A program made the position numbers and the translations under genes. A stretch of DNA of 64,000 nt, taken from contig NZ_JBPJAQ010000002.1 of assembly GCF_051172195.1 (NCBI RefSeq), positions 1,302,001-1,366,000 on the forward strand, read 5' to 3'. Origin of the DNA: Paludibaculum fermentans_A. Lineage in GTDB: Bacteria > Acidobacteriota > Terriglobia > Bryobacterales > Bryobacteraceae. This document shows positions 8,862 to 17,530 of the stretch, piece after piece. The notes under the pieces were generated by a model, which did not search any database, was not told where the DNA came from, and saw only the letters and a program-made list of their open reading frames with translations. How positions within the stretch are numbered: the first letter of the stretch is position 1; every line of letters begins with the position of its first letter.

Positions 8862-9929
8862 ATGTCAGCCAGCGCCGCCCTCGCCCCCCACCGCCTCGCC
8901 GCCAACCGGGCCAATGCCCGCAAATCCACCGGACCCCGCACCGAAGCCGGCAAACGCGCCTCTTCCCAGAACGCCCGCAAGACCCCGCCTTGCCCGTTCA
9001 CCTTCGAGCTGCCGGCCCACTTCGCCGGCCCTTGGTTCCTCGACGCTCTCCGTCGCACCGAAGCCTGCCGCGACACCCGCGCCCGCCTGCTGCTCATCAA
9101 CCGCTGCATGCTCCAGGCCCACGAACTCCGCTGGGCCGCCCTCGAACGCACCCTCTTCGACGTCGCCTGCGCCGAAACCGATGGCAGTCTCGAAGCGGCT
9201 TCCGTCTGGCTCGCCCAGCAACTCGCCGCCGCCAAAGGCCTCGAGACCTACCAGCGCTGGATCACCCATCGCATCAATCTGGTAGAACGCTCCCTGGCCA
9301 CCCTCGCCGCGCACTCCGCCGGAATCGAAGCCGAAGTCCCCAAGACCATGGCAGCCGGAGCGGGTGGAGGCTCCGTGTTCTCCGACATGACACCCGCCGC
9401 TCTCGGCCCCGGCAGCACTCTCCCCATCTCCTTCAGCGACGATGGCTGGAGCTTTGCCGGCCTCTCCGGCCTGTTCGGCGGCCGCGTCGGAGCGCCTCAA
9501 CCCCCAAAACCGCCGCAGCCCCCCAAACCCCCCGTCGTCCACCCCATCCGCGGCCGCTATCGCCTCTATCTCCGCTGCCCCGCCGCGCCGCAGCCGCAAA
9601 ACGAAGCCACGGCTCCGCAGCCTTCCATCGAGGCCGGCGACACCAAACGAAGCCAAGCCCAAGGCTCCTCGGAACCCCGCCCACTCCTCCAAGTGCTTCA
9701 CCCTGATAACCAGCAGACCGACGTTGGAGCAATGGCACTCGGCAGTACCCTTCCGTGGACAACCCACACCATGCAGTCGGCCGGCTCCCAGCCCACGCAC
9801 GGGACCGCCGGTCCATCAACGCCGGCATCGAACTGCGAACCCAACCCCAACACACCAATCGAACCCATTCGGACAGTCACCTTGCCTCTCACGCTGACCG
9901 CCCACGGTCCGCCTGCGCCCTCAAGCTGA
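8862..9929 (+). CDS. STGPRT-motif family protein of unknown function
   Basis: This is a 355-residue protein. Its N-terminus reads RLAANRANARKSTGPRTEAG and then SSQNARK. From memory, the pattern 'xANRxNAxKSTGPRTxxGKxxSxxNA' marks an uncharacterised family that occurs in many copies in Acidobacteriota and Planctomycetes. The middle (residues about 45-160) is helical and rich in Arg, Glu and Trp. The C-terminal half is low-complexity and Pro-rich (PPKPPQPPKPP). The ATG at 8862 is preceded by AAGGAAG. The longer in-frame opening upstream to 8313 lies over the previous gene and is rejected. The basic motif suggests nucleic-acid or protein contact, but no function is known to me. Confidence 0.65.
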   Translation: MSASAALAPHRLAANRANARKSTGPRTEAGKRASSQNARKTPPCPFTFELPAHFAGPWFLDALRRTEACRDTRARLLLINRCMLQAHELRWAALERTLFDVACAETDGSLEAASVWLAQQLAAAKGLETYQRWITHRINLVERSLATLAAHSAGIEAEVPKTMAAGAGGGSVFSDMTPAALGPGSTLPISFSDDGWSFAGLSGLFGGRVGAPQPPKPPQPPKPPVVHPIRGRYRLYLRCPAAPQPQNEATAPQPSIEAGDTKRSQAQGSSEPRPLLQVLHPDNQQTDVGAMALGSTLPWTTHTMQSAGSQPTHGTAGPSTPASNCEPNPNTPIEPIRTVTLPLTLTAHGPPAPSS

Positions 9930-10108
9930 ATCAGCACCGTCGCCGCCCAATCGAACCCAATTCCTCCGGCCCCCGCGCCCAAAGCTCTTTGAATCCTAAA
10001 CCTTGACTCTTTGCACGAGGCATCGTTCGTGCACGCTGCACCCGGTCCAGGAACTTCACTGGCAGGACTGCCGGGTTGCGCGCCAGGCCCACGAAGCGGG
10101 GGGAATCC

Positions 10109-10873
10109 TCAGCGTGCCGCGGCGACGGCCTGCTGCTGGCTCAGCCAGTCCTCATAGCTCATCGCGCTCAGCCGCGCCCCTCCATCCGGGACAATACTCC
10201 GCTCGGATGCCTCCGCGCCGAAGTAGCCCATCTTCGGGTCGATCACGATTTCCCGCGTTTCGTGGCGATGGTTCAGCGTGATCCTGACCAGCTCCGCCAT
10301 CGGGAACGCACGCGGGCCGCCCACTTCCACCATGCCATTCAGTGGCATGCCCAACGCGACATCGCCCACCGCCTGCGACACGTCCGCCGCGGCCATCGGC
10401 TGGATCAGGATCGGTGCCACGCGGATGGAATCGCCCACCGTCGAGAACTCGAGGATGCTGTTGGCGAACTCGAAAAACTGCGTCGCCCGCACAATCGAAT
10501 AGGGGATCGACGACGCTTTGATCATCGTCTCCTGCACCATCTTGGCCCGGAAATAGCCGCTGCTCAGCAGGCGGTCCGTACCCACCACCGACAGCGCGAC
10601 ATAGTGCCCGACCCCCGCCGCCTTCGCGGCGGCAATCAGGTTGGTAGTGGAGGCCCGGAAGAACGCCATCACCGGCTCCGGATCGAACGACGCTGAGTTC
10701 GACACATCCACCATCACTGAGGCGCCCTCGAGTGCCTGGGCCAGCCCCTCGCCCGTCACTGAATTGACGCCCGACTTCGGCGACGCGGCGACCACCTCGT
10801 GGCCCTCCGCCTTCAACCGCGAAACAACCTTGGAACCGATGAGGCCGCTGCCTCCAATTACAACGATTTTCAT
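10109..10873 (-). CDS. NmrA-like NAD(P)-binding SDR family protein
   Basis: This is a 254-residue atypical short-chain dehydrogenase. The N-terminus MKIVVIGGSGLIGSKVV carries the dinucleotide motif GGSGLIG at residues 7-13. There is no classical Tyr-x-x-x-Lys pair. The segments VVGTDRLLSSGYFRAK and 'SIVRATQFFEF' are typical of NmrA/HSCARG-type and NAD(P)H-binding 'LysR-partner' oxidoreductases, which often act as redox sensors or quinone reductases. AGGAGG sits 7 bases before the ATG. It lies 43 bases downstream of a cupin gene on the same strand and is probably in its operon. Confidence 0.85.
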   Translation of the reverse strand: MKIVVIGGSGLIGSKVVSRLKAEGHEVVAASPKSGVNSVTGEGLAQALEGASVMVDVSNSASFDPEPVMAFFRASTTNLIAAAKAAGVGHYVALSVVGTDRLLSSGYFRAKMVQETMIKASSIPYSIVRATQFFEFANSILEFSTVGDSIRVAPILIQPMAAADVSQAVGDVALGMPLNGMVEVGGPRAFPMAELVRITLNHRHETREIVIDPKMGYFGAEASERSIVPDGGARLSAMSYEDWLSQQQAVAAAR

Positions 10874-10916
10874 GATGAACCTCCTGGTTCGAAGCCTCTA
10901 TCCTGGAGAGGGTAAT

Positions 10917-11306
10917 CTACTTCTCCAACACCAATACCGGCGCGCCCTTGTCCTTCAGCAGCAGCACCACAAACTTGGCGGGTTTGGTTTTGCTCGCATT
11001 CCGCCCTACAGTGTGAACATCGTTGGGGCCCTCGTAAAAAGTCTGCCCCGGTCCCAGCGTCACCTGCTGCCCGCCTTTGACCTGCATGATGATGGATCCT
11101 TCCAACACGTAAATGAACCCATGCGCGTTGTGGCGATGAATCGGATCCTCACCGCCTGGCGCATAAACCACGGTGATCATCTCCACTTCTTTGCCGGGAA
11201 TGTCTTCCAATGGTTTGACCATCAGCGACGCCACCTGGGCATCCTGCGCCCTCAGCGTGCCGGCCAGAAAACACAGCAATGCCAGCGCTAATCCCTTGTT
11301 CGACAT
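10917..11306 (-). CDS. Exported single-domain cupin
   Basis: The protein has 129 residues with a cleavable signal peptide (cleavage after GTLRA). It is followed by a single RmlC-type cupin barrel. The metal-binding motif 1 is visible as HRHNAHGFIYVLEG, and motif 2 is a weaker GPGQTFYEGPNDVHTVGRN. The metal ligands are the histidines and Glu of these motifs. The role is unknown; such small periplasmic cupins often bind or turn over small acids. GAGGT precedes the ATG by 7 bases. It is the likely first gene of a two-gene operon with the NmrA-like reductase. Confidence 0.85.
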   Translation of the reverse strand: MSNKGLALALLCFLAGTLRAQDAQVASLMVKPLEDIPGKEVEMITVVYAPGGEDPIHRHNAHGFIYVLEGSIIMQVKGGQQVTLGPGQTFYEGPNDVHTVGRNASKTKPAKFVVLLLKDKGAPVLVLEK

Positions 11307-11434
11307 AATTGACCTCGCGTGTAATTCAAGCTCCTATGTGAATCCATCATGGAGCTGTGGCACGGCGGGGATCATCACCCAAACGGAGGATTCTCAACAC
11401 CCCCGGCGAAACTTGCAGCGCTGCCGTTGGCCTC

Positions 11435-12628
11435 TCAACGTCCGCCAGGCGGGCGCAGGCTTTGACTGCGATAAGGGAATCGCCGGTCCAACTCCGCCCA
11501 GTCCATCTCCAGGCCCAGGCCCGGCTTGTCCGGCAGCGTCACCTGCCCCTTGCGCGCCAGCGGAAATGTTCCGCGCGTGATGCCCGTGAAGGTGCCTTCC
11601 ATGCCCGCGTCCCACTCCTGCATGAGGAAACTGCGGAGGCCCGCCATCGATTGCAGCGATGCCACATGCGCCACCGGGCCGTAGTACATATGCGGTGCCA
11701 TCTCCGCACCATAGACTTCGCCCAAAGAGGCAATCTTCCTGATCTCGGTGATGCCGCCGCAGTGGATCACATCCGGCTGCAGGATGCGGGCGCCCCTCGC
11801 ATCCAACAGGTGCTTGAACTCATAGCGCGAGACGAGACCCTCTCCGCCGGCCAGCGCCACCGGGCTCTTGGCGGCAATCTCCCCCAACGCCTGCGGCATC
11901 TCCCGCCAGGTCGGCTCTTCAATGAAGAGCGGGTGGAACGGCGCCACCGCGTTCGCGAAATCGATCGCCGAGCGGACCGTGAACGTCTCCCACATCTCCA
12001 GTCCAATCTCGAGCTCCGGACCGCCGCCCCTGCGCACGGCCTCCACCTCCGCCACCAGGCGCCGCAGCCGCTCCGGTTCCGTGCCTCCCTTGGGCAGTAC
12101 CCACTTGATGCAGCTCCAGCCGGCCTCCCGCGTGCGGGCCGCCAGTTCGGCCAGGCGCTCCGGCGTGCGCGGCTCCAGGCCCTGGCTCCAATGGCTGTAA
12201 TAGACGCGCATTGGTTTGGCGGCCGATGAGCCCAGCAGGCGCCACACAGGTTCTCCCAGGCGCTTGCCGGCGATGTCCCACAGCGCGATGTCGACAGCGG
12301 CCAGCGCGGTCATCAGCACCGAACCGTCACGGTAGCGCGAGAGTTCGTAGTAATTGCGATTCCAGTGATCTTCGATGCCCGCCGGATCCTTGCCGGTCAG
12401 AAAGGGCGTGAACCACTCAATCGCCTTTTCGACAATCTCGATCCGCCCGGAAATGGAACCCTCGCCCAGCCCCGTAATGCCCCCATCGGTTTCGATCTCC
12501 AGGAACAGATAGTCGCGGTTCTGGATGGAGTGTTTGCGAGACGTCAGCTTGCTGATCGCCAGGCGGCCGGAGGCGGCAAACAGCGCGCCGGCCAGCAGGT
12601 CTCTCCGGCGAAGCAGGGGTCCAGGCAT
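11435..12628 (-). CDS. Tat-exported mandelate racemase / muconate lactonizing enzyme family protein
   Basis: This is a 397-residue enolase-superfamily protein, probably a sugar-acid dehydratase or epimerase. The N-terminus LLRRRDLLAG is a twin-arginine signal, so the enzyme works in the periplasm, which is unusual for this superfamily. In the barrel I see Lys in CIKWVLPKGG, metal ligands in GLEMWE, FIEEP and GGEGL, Asp in QPDVIHCGG and a His in APHMYYG, which together fit the mandelate racemase/galactonate dehydratase subgroup. The open frame continues upstream to 14095, but that part is antisense to the esterase gene and is rejected. It diverges from the esterase at 12707 across about 78 bases. 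Confidence 0.85.
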   Translation of the reverse strand: MPGPLLRRRDLLAGALFAASGRLAISKLTSRKHSIQNRDYLFLEIETDGGITGLGEGSISGRIEIVEKAIEWFTPFLTGKDPAGIEDHWNRNYYELSRYRDGSVLMTALAAVDIALWDIAGKRLGEPVWRLLGSSAAKPMRVYYSHWSQGLEPRTPERLAELAARTREAGWSCIKWVLPKGGTEPERLRRLVAEVEAVRRGGGPELEIGLEMWETFTVRSAIDFANAVAPFHPLFIEEPTWREMPQALGEIAAKSPVALAGGEGLVSRYEFKHLLDARGARILQPDVIHCGGITEIRKIASLGEVYGAEMAPHMYYGPVAHVASLQSMAGLRSFLMQEWDAGMEGTFTGITRGTFPLARKGQVTLPDKPGLGLEMDWAELDRRFPYRSQSLRPPGGR

Positions 12629-12706
12629 ACTGGGGATTGTATCCAAGCCGCCTGCGGGCAAGGCGTGGTGATTGCAGGAAGGGCCCCCACGTAACAGAAT
12701 GATGGG

Positions 12707-14074
12707 ATGCTGTTGCGCCGCCACGTTCGCTGTCTCGCCGCGATGCTTTCCCTCTGCGCCCCGGGCTTCGCCCAATCGGCAGCCCCGCACTACTTCAGTG
12801 TGCCCGGGGCCGATGCGCCCGAACTGGCGCGGAGAGGCACGCACGCCGTGGGTGTCCGCACCCTCGAACTGGTCCATGCCGGCCAGGTGGACATTCTGAA
12901 GTTCGATCGCGAGACAGGCAAGGCCCCGCTCTATGACCGGCCCCTCACGGTGGAGGTCTGGTATCCGGCCACGCTCCCCGCCGGCCAGCAGGAACAGACC
13001 GTCTACACCAGTCCGCTCCCGGGCAACAACCCCGCGGGCGGTGCGAAGACGTTTGAGACCGCAGGCAAGGCCCTGCGCGATGCGCCGCCGGAGAAAGGCC
13101 AGTCGTTCCCGCTGGTGGTGGTGTCGCACGGCTATCCAGGCTCCCGCACCTTCCTCAGCTACCTGACTGAGAACCTCGCCTCGAAGGGCTACGTGGTGGT
13201 CGCGATCGATCACACGGACTCTGTCTTCGGCGCGGTAAAGGGATTCCAGAGCACCCTCCTGAACCGTTCCGCTGACCAGCTCTTCACCCTGGAGGCGATG
13301 GAAAAACTGGCCGCTGCGCCGGACCACTTCCTGCATGGCGTGCTGGATGCATCCCGGGCGGCCATTGTCGGCTACTCCATGGGCGGCTACGGAGCCCTGG
13401 CGAGCGGCGGAGCCGGCTACAGTGCGGCGAGCGGCATCGCCCGGATGGTGCCCGGCGGCTACTACAGCAAGTGGATCGCGGGCAGTCCGGAGTTTACCGG
13501 CCTGCGCCATGACAACCTGAAGGCCATTGTCGCCATCGCGCCTTGGGGTGCACAGCCGCCGCAGAATGCCTGGGACAAAGCAGGCCTCGCCGGAATCCGC
13601 GTCCCGTCCCTCTTCATCGACGGCGACCAGGACGATATCTCGGACTATGCGGCCGGGGTGAAGCCGGCGTTCGAAGGGGCAGTCAACTCTGACCGCTGGC
13701 TGCTCGTATACGAGAACGCCCGGCACAACGTCGGCGGAAACCCGCCTCCGCCCGAGGCCCTCGGCGAGTTCAATACGCAGGAGAGCTTCGATGAACCCGT
13801 CTGGCGCAAAGACCGGATCGCCGCCATCAACCAGCATTTCATCACCGCGTTTCTGGATCTCCAATTGAAGGGCGACGCCGGCCGCCGCGCTTACTTGGAT
13901 GTGCCAGTCGTCCGGTCGAATGACGGTGCCTGGCCCGTGACGCGAGGCGAACGAACGGGCGCGAGCTACAGTCCCGGAGCAGGGAAGGAAGGCCACACCT
14001 ACTGGAAGGGTTTCCAGCGGCGCTGGGCTCTCGGCCTCCAAATGCATCACCTGGCTCCGGCCGGCAAACCGTGA
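12707..14074 (+). CDS. Exported alpha/beta hydrolase, PAF-acetylhydrolase/dienelactone-hydrolase-like
   Basis: This is a 455-residue secreted esterase-like protein. The signal peptide ends at about residue 23 (PGFAQ/S). The fold shows VVVSHGYPGSRTFLSYL (oxyanion), the nucleophile elbow GYSMGGYG, an acid in FIDGDQDD and a His in NARHNVGG. The pattern resembles bacterial homologues of platelet-activating-factor acetylhydrolase. The substrate is unknown. It reads away from the dehydratase gene and runs directly into the GH67-like gene, whose start lies 33 bases after its stop. Confidence 0.8.
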   Translation: MLLRRHVRCLAAMLSLCAPGFAQSAAPHYFSVPGADAPELARRGTHAVGVRTLELVHAGQVDILKFDRETGKAPLYDRPLTVEVWYPATLPAGQQEQTVYTSPLPGNNPAGGAKTFETAGKALRDAPPEKGQSFPLVVVSHGYPGSRTFLSYLTENLASKGYVVVAIDHTDSVFGAVKGFQSTLLNRSADQLFTLEAMEKLAAAPDHFLHGVLDASRAAIVGYSMGGYGALASGGAGYSAASGIARMVPGGYYSKWIAGSPEFTGLRHDNLKAIVAIAPWGAQPPQNAWDKAGLAGIRVPSLFIDGDQDDISDYAAGVKPAFEGAVNSDRWLLVYENARHNVGGNPPPPEALGEFNTQESFDEPVWRKDRIAAINQHFITAFLDLQLKGDAGRRAYLDVPVVRSNDGAWPVTRGERTGASYSPGAGKEGHTYWKGFQRRWALGLQMHHLAPAGKP

Positions 14075-14106
14075 GATGGTTCGGACTGGAAGCAAAGGAC
14101 TCTAAA

Positions 14107-16317
14107 ATGCATCACTCTCCTGTGACCACATCGTTGCTACTGATCGCGCTTTCCGGCGCCCTGGCTGCCGCCCCCTCACTGTCGATTCGGGTCGACCCTG
14201 CAGCGGGGGGACCCGGCCGGTTCGCCGAGGCCGAGATCCGGCGCACCGCGGCACAGCAGGGGATCGCCGTCACTGCTTCCGGCGCAACAGTCATTAGCCT
14301 GGCTGTCAGCCCCGGCGCCGTTGCCCAAAGCTACGAGATCCAGGTCCAGCGCCAGGGCGCCTCGACCACCATCAACGTGCGCGGAGCCGATGCCGCCGGC
14401 GTCATGTATGGCGGCCTCGACATCGCCGAGGCCCTTCACACCGGCACCCTGGAGCAATTGAAAGACTCCCGCCACACGCCCCATATTGCCCAGCGCGGCA
14501 TCAAGTTCAACCTCCCCCTGGATCTGCGTACGCCCAGCTACTCGGACACCTCGGACGCCGCACAGGCCAACATCCCCGAGATGTGGAGCCTCACCTTCTG
14601 GGGCGAGTTCTTCGACGACATGGCGCGCCACCGCTACAACGTCATCTCGCTCTGGAATCTGCACCCCTTCCCGAGCATCGTGAAGGTGCCGGAGTTCCCC
14701 CATGTCGCGCTCGACGATGTCTGGCGGACCACCGCCAAACTGGACGAGAAGTTCGACAATGCCGGCAACGATTTCGTGCGGCCCGGGATGCTGGCACAGC
14801 ACGAGGTAGTGAAGAAGTTGCCCATTCAGGAGAAGATCCGGTTCTGGCGCGAAGTCATGCAAATGGCCAGGGACCGCGGCATCGACGTCTACTTCTTCAC
14901 CTGGAACATCTTCCTCCACGGGGCGGAAGGCAAGGATGGCATCACCTCCGACAAAGGCGCGCCGCGCACCATCGAGTACTTCCGCGCCAGCGTCCGCGAA
15001 ACCATCCGGACTTACCCTCTGCTGGCGGGCATCGGCATCACGGCCGGCGAGAGCATGCCAACGAACATCGGCGGGATCAGCAAGGAGCAGTGGCTCTGGA
15101 AGACCTACGGCGAAGGCATTCGCGATGCCCTGAAAGAGTCGCCGCAGCGGAAGTTCCGTCTCATCCACCGCTTCCACATGACGGGGCTCAGCGAGATCCG
15201 CGAGACGTTCACTGAGCTGCCCTGCACCCTGGACGTGAGCTTCAAATACGCTATCGCCCACATGTACTCCGTACCGCGGCCCGCGATGATCGATCCCCTG
15301 CTGCCGCTGCTGTCGCCGCAATTACGAAGCTGGCTGACCGTGCGGAACGATGACATTTACAGCTTCCGGTGGGCCGACCTCGACTATGCCCGCGCCTTCA
15401 TCAAGGCAATCCCGGGGCCGGACAAGGTGGCTGGTTTCTACATGGGGCCGGACGGCTATGTGTGGGGCCGCGACTTCCTGACCAAAGATGCGGCCTCACC
15501 ACGGCAGACGGTGATGCAGAAGCAGTGGCTGTCGTTCGCCATGTGGGGCCGGCTGGCCTACGAGCCGGAACTGCCTGAGTCCACCTTTGCCCGGCTAGTG
15601 GCGGCGCGCTTTCCCAGGGCGGATGTCTCCCGGCTGATGGGCGCCTGGGCCGATGCCTCCAGGACGTTCCCTTACATCACTCGCTTCTTCTGGGGCGACA
15701 TTGATCTGAAGTGGTTCCCCGAGGCCAGCCGGAGGAAACAGGGCTACTACAATGTCCGCCACTTCATGGAGGGCGGCACGATGCCGGGCGCCGGCGTACT
15801 GAACATCATGGAGTGGCGCAACGGCCTGCTGGCGAAGAAGATGCCTGCCGGCGTCACACCCCTGGAGATCGCCACGACGCTTTCCGCCAATTCGAACAAG
15901 GCGCTGCAGGCCCTCCCCCAGTTGCGGCGCGGTGGCGTGGCCCCAGTCGGCAATGGAAAGGAGTATACGGCGACCTTGGGCGACATCGAAACCATGGCGC
16001 ATCTGGGTCTCTACTACTCGGAGAAGATCCAAGGCGCCTGCGACCTGGCCCTGTTCGACAAGACCGGAGACGCCACTCAGCAGGGCTCCGCGGTGGGCCA
16101 CCTGACGGCCGCCCTGGAGCACTGGAAGCACTACTCGGCCGCATATACCCGGCAGTACGTGCAGCCGGTGCTCTACAACCGTTCAGGCTGGGTGGACATT
16201 CCGAAGCAGACCGCGGAGGTGGCGGCGGATGTCCAGATGGCCCGGGACTGGAAGCCCGGCACGATCGATGAGAGTGGGATCAAACGCTCGGGGACTGAGG
16301 CGGGGTTCAAGAACTAG
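14107..16317 (+). CDS. Large exported GH67/alpha-glucuronidase-like protein
   Basis: The protein has 736 residues with a Sec signal peptide (core TSLLLIALSGALAAA). Residues about 20-130 look like the small alpha/beta domain that precedes many glycosidase barrels (GH20b/GH67N), ending at 'GVMYGGLDIAEAL'. Next comes a TIM-barrel-like region with many Trp and Asp (MWSLTFWGEFFDDMARHRYNV, FFTWNIF, MGPDGYVWGRD). This agrees with proteins often labelled alpha-glucuronidase-like in Acidobacteriota. I cannot name the catalytic acids. ATG at 14107 has AAAGGA before it; a GTG at 14071 overlapping the previous stop is the alternative. It forms an operon with the upstream esterase, suggesting joint breakdown of an acylated glycan. 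Confidence 0.65.
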   Translation: MHHSPVTTSLLLIALSGALAAAPSLSIRVDPAAGGPGRFAEAEIRRTAAQQGIAVTASGATVISLAVSPGAVAQSYEIQVQRQGASTTINVRGADAAGVMYGGLDIAEALHTGTLEQLKDSRHTPHIAQRGIKFNLPLDLRTPSYSDTSDAAQANIPEMWSLTFWGEFFDDMARHRYNVISLWNLHPFPSIVKVPEFPHVALDDVWRTTAKLDEKFDNAGNDFVRPGMLAQHEVVKKLPIQEKIRFWREVMQMARDRGIDVYFFTWNIFLHGAEGKDGITSDKGAPRTIEYFRASVRETIRTYPLLAGIGITAGESMPTNIGGISKEQWLWKTYGEGIRDALKESPQRKFRLIHRFHMTGLSEIRETFTELPCTLDVSFKYAIAHMYSVPRPAMIDPLLPLLSPQLRSWLTVRNDDIYSFRWADLDYARAFIKAIPGPDKVAGFYMGPDGYVWGRDFLTKDAASPRQTVMQKQWLSFAMWGRLAYEPELPESTFARLVAARFPRADVSRLMGAWADASRTFPYITRFFWGDIDLKWFPEASRRKQGYYNVRHFMEGGTMPGAGVLNIMEWRNGLLAKKMPAGVTPLEIATTLSANSNKALQALPQLRRGGVAPVGNGKEYTATLGDIETMAHLGLYYSEKIQGACDLALFDKTGDATQQGSAVGHLTAALEHWKHYSAAYTRQYVQPVLYNRSGWVDIPKQTAEVAADVQMARDWKPGTIDESGIKRSGTEAGFKN

Positions 16318-16349
16318 GGCGGGTCTCCGGCCAGTGCCGGAAACCCGCC
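16318..16349. terminator. 14-bp hairpin between convergent genes
   Basis: The arms GGCGGGTCTCCGGC and GCCGGAAACCCGCC pair over 14 positions with one mismatch around a 4-base loop, starting right after the stop at 16317. It lies between two convergent genes and can serve both strands. Confidence 0.75.
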
Positions 16350-16375
16350 ATGAGGAAGGGACTCGACGCTGGCGG

Positions 16376-17419
16376 CTAGGGCTTGGCCGTGCCGCTGGGT
16401 GAATCGTCGGCGGGCAGGTCGCCCAGGGCGTACTGAATGCCGGCGAGCATGTGCGCGACGAAGGGGCGCGAGAAGTAGACCTTCTCGTCGTGGCCGTGGG
16501 CTTCGTAGAAGACGCGGCCCTGGCCCACGCGCTGGATGTAGCTCAAGGCGTAGTCGCCGTCGGTGCGCTTGGTGTTGGCCGGTTCCTTGGCCTTGTCTTC
16601 GGCGCTCATCTTGCCGTAGTTGACGCTGGTGAGGACGTGGACCTTGTTGCGGCTGTAGGAGTCCTGCGCGAAGGTATAAGTCTCATCCACGATCTCGTAG
16701 CCGCGGGCGGGGAACATGGCAGTGAGCGGGCTCTTGGGGTCGTCGATCTTGACGGTGATGAGCGTGGGGTAGACCCAGTGGAACTTGAAGAATCCGCCCA
16801 TCACTTCGTTGAACTCGGGCCAGGTGCCGGTGAGCGTCGGCGGAGCATCGGGCGTGGCTCCCTTGATGGTCTTGTGGTAGCAGTCGGTGGCGGCGTGGAT
16901 GCCGGCGATGCCCTTGCCCTGTTTGACGAAATCGAGCAGCGCCTTACGGCGGATGTCGGTGACGGGCTTGTCCTTGGGATCGTCCAGGAACTCGCCGGTG
17001 GTGCTGGCGAGGAAGACGGCGTCGTACTGCTTCAGGTTCTCCGGGTTGATGTCGGCGGCATCATAGGTGATGGTGGTCATCCAGGCGCCGGTCTTGTCGC
17101 CGAGGTACTCGACCATCTTGGCGGCCAGCGGGATGGAAGTGTGGACCCAGGTGACGGCCCGGCCCAACACGAGGACGCGGCGCACCTTCTGCGGAGTAGC
17201 GGGCGCCTTGTCGGGCAAGGCGGCCATCATGGCGGCGATGTCGGCCGGATAGGCGAACTGCCGCTGGGGACAGCCGCGCGTGAAACCGCCGCTGAATCCT
17301 TCCGGAGGACAAACCAAGGGCTTTTCCGGGGCTGCCGGCTGTTGGGCGAAGCCAACCTGACTCACCAGGGCCACCGCTGCGAACGCAGCAAGGAGGCCGA
17401 ATGCCATCCTCTTTATCAT
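16376..17419 (-). CDS. Exported ThuA-domain protein
   Basis: The protein has 347 residues. Translation from the ATG at 17419, which has GAGGAG 8 bases upstream, begins with a clean signal peptide (MAFGLLAAFAAVALVSQVGFAQ). An earlier in-frame start at 17485 would hide the signal peptide and is rejected. The mature part is a ThuA-like (trehalose utilisation, class I glutamine amidotransferase-like) domain. It shows RVLVLGRAVTWVHTSIPLAAKMVEYLG, LLDFVKQGKGIAGIHAATDC and YIQRVGQGRVFYEAHGHDE, which are typical of the secreted ThuA proteins abundant in Planctomycetes and Acidobacteriota. A catalytic role is not proven in this family. It lies 112 bases behind the Nramp-like gene. Confidence 0.88.
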   Translation of the reverse strand: MIKRMAFGLLAAFAAVALVSQVGFAQQPAAPEKPLVCPPEGFSGGFTRGCPQRQFAYPADIAAMMAALPDKAPATPQKVRRVLVLGRAVTWVHTSIPLAAKMVEYLGDKTGAWMTTITYDAADINPENLKQYDAVFLASTTGEFLDDPKDKPVTDIRRKALLDFVKQGKGIAGIHAATDCYHKTIKGATPDAPPTLTGTWPEFNEVMGGFFKFHWVYPTLITVKIDDPKSPLTAMFPARGYEIVDETYTFAQDSYSRNKVHVLTSVNYGKMSAEDKAKEPANTKRTDGDYALSYIQRVGQGRVFYEAHGHDEKVYFSRPFVAHMLAGIQYALGDLPADDSPSGTAKP

Positions 17420-17530
17420 CGTTTTACTCCTCAATCTCGAAATGACGCCAGGACCAGGGCCGGCGTCAAACTGCCGATCTGACAATACATCATCTCCCGC
17501 GGGTGTGTCGAAGGGAGAGGACGACGGGCG

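Noticed and set aside
12629..14095. Upstream open extension of the minus-strand enolase-family gene
   Set aside because: It lies antisense to the esterase gene at 12707-14074; the real start is at 12628 with a Tat signal behind it.
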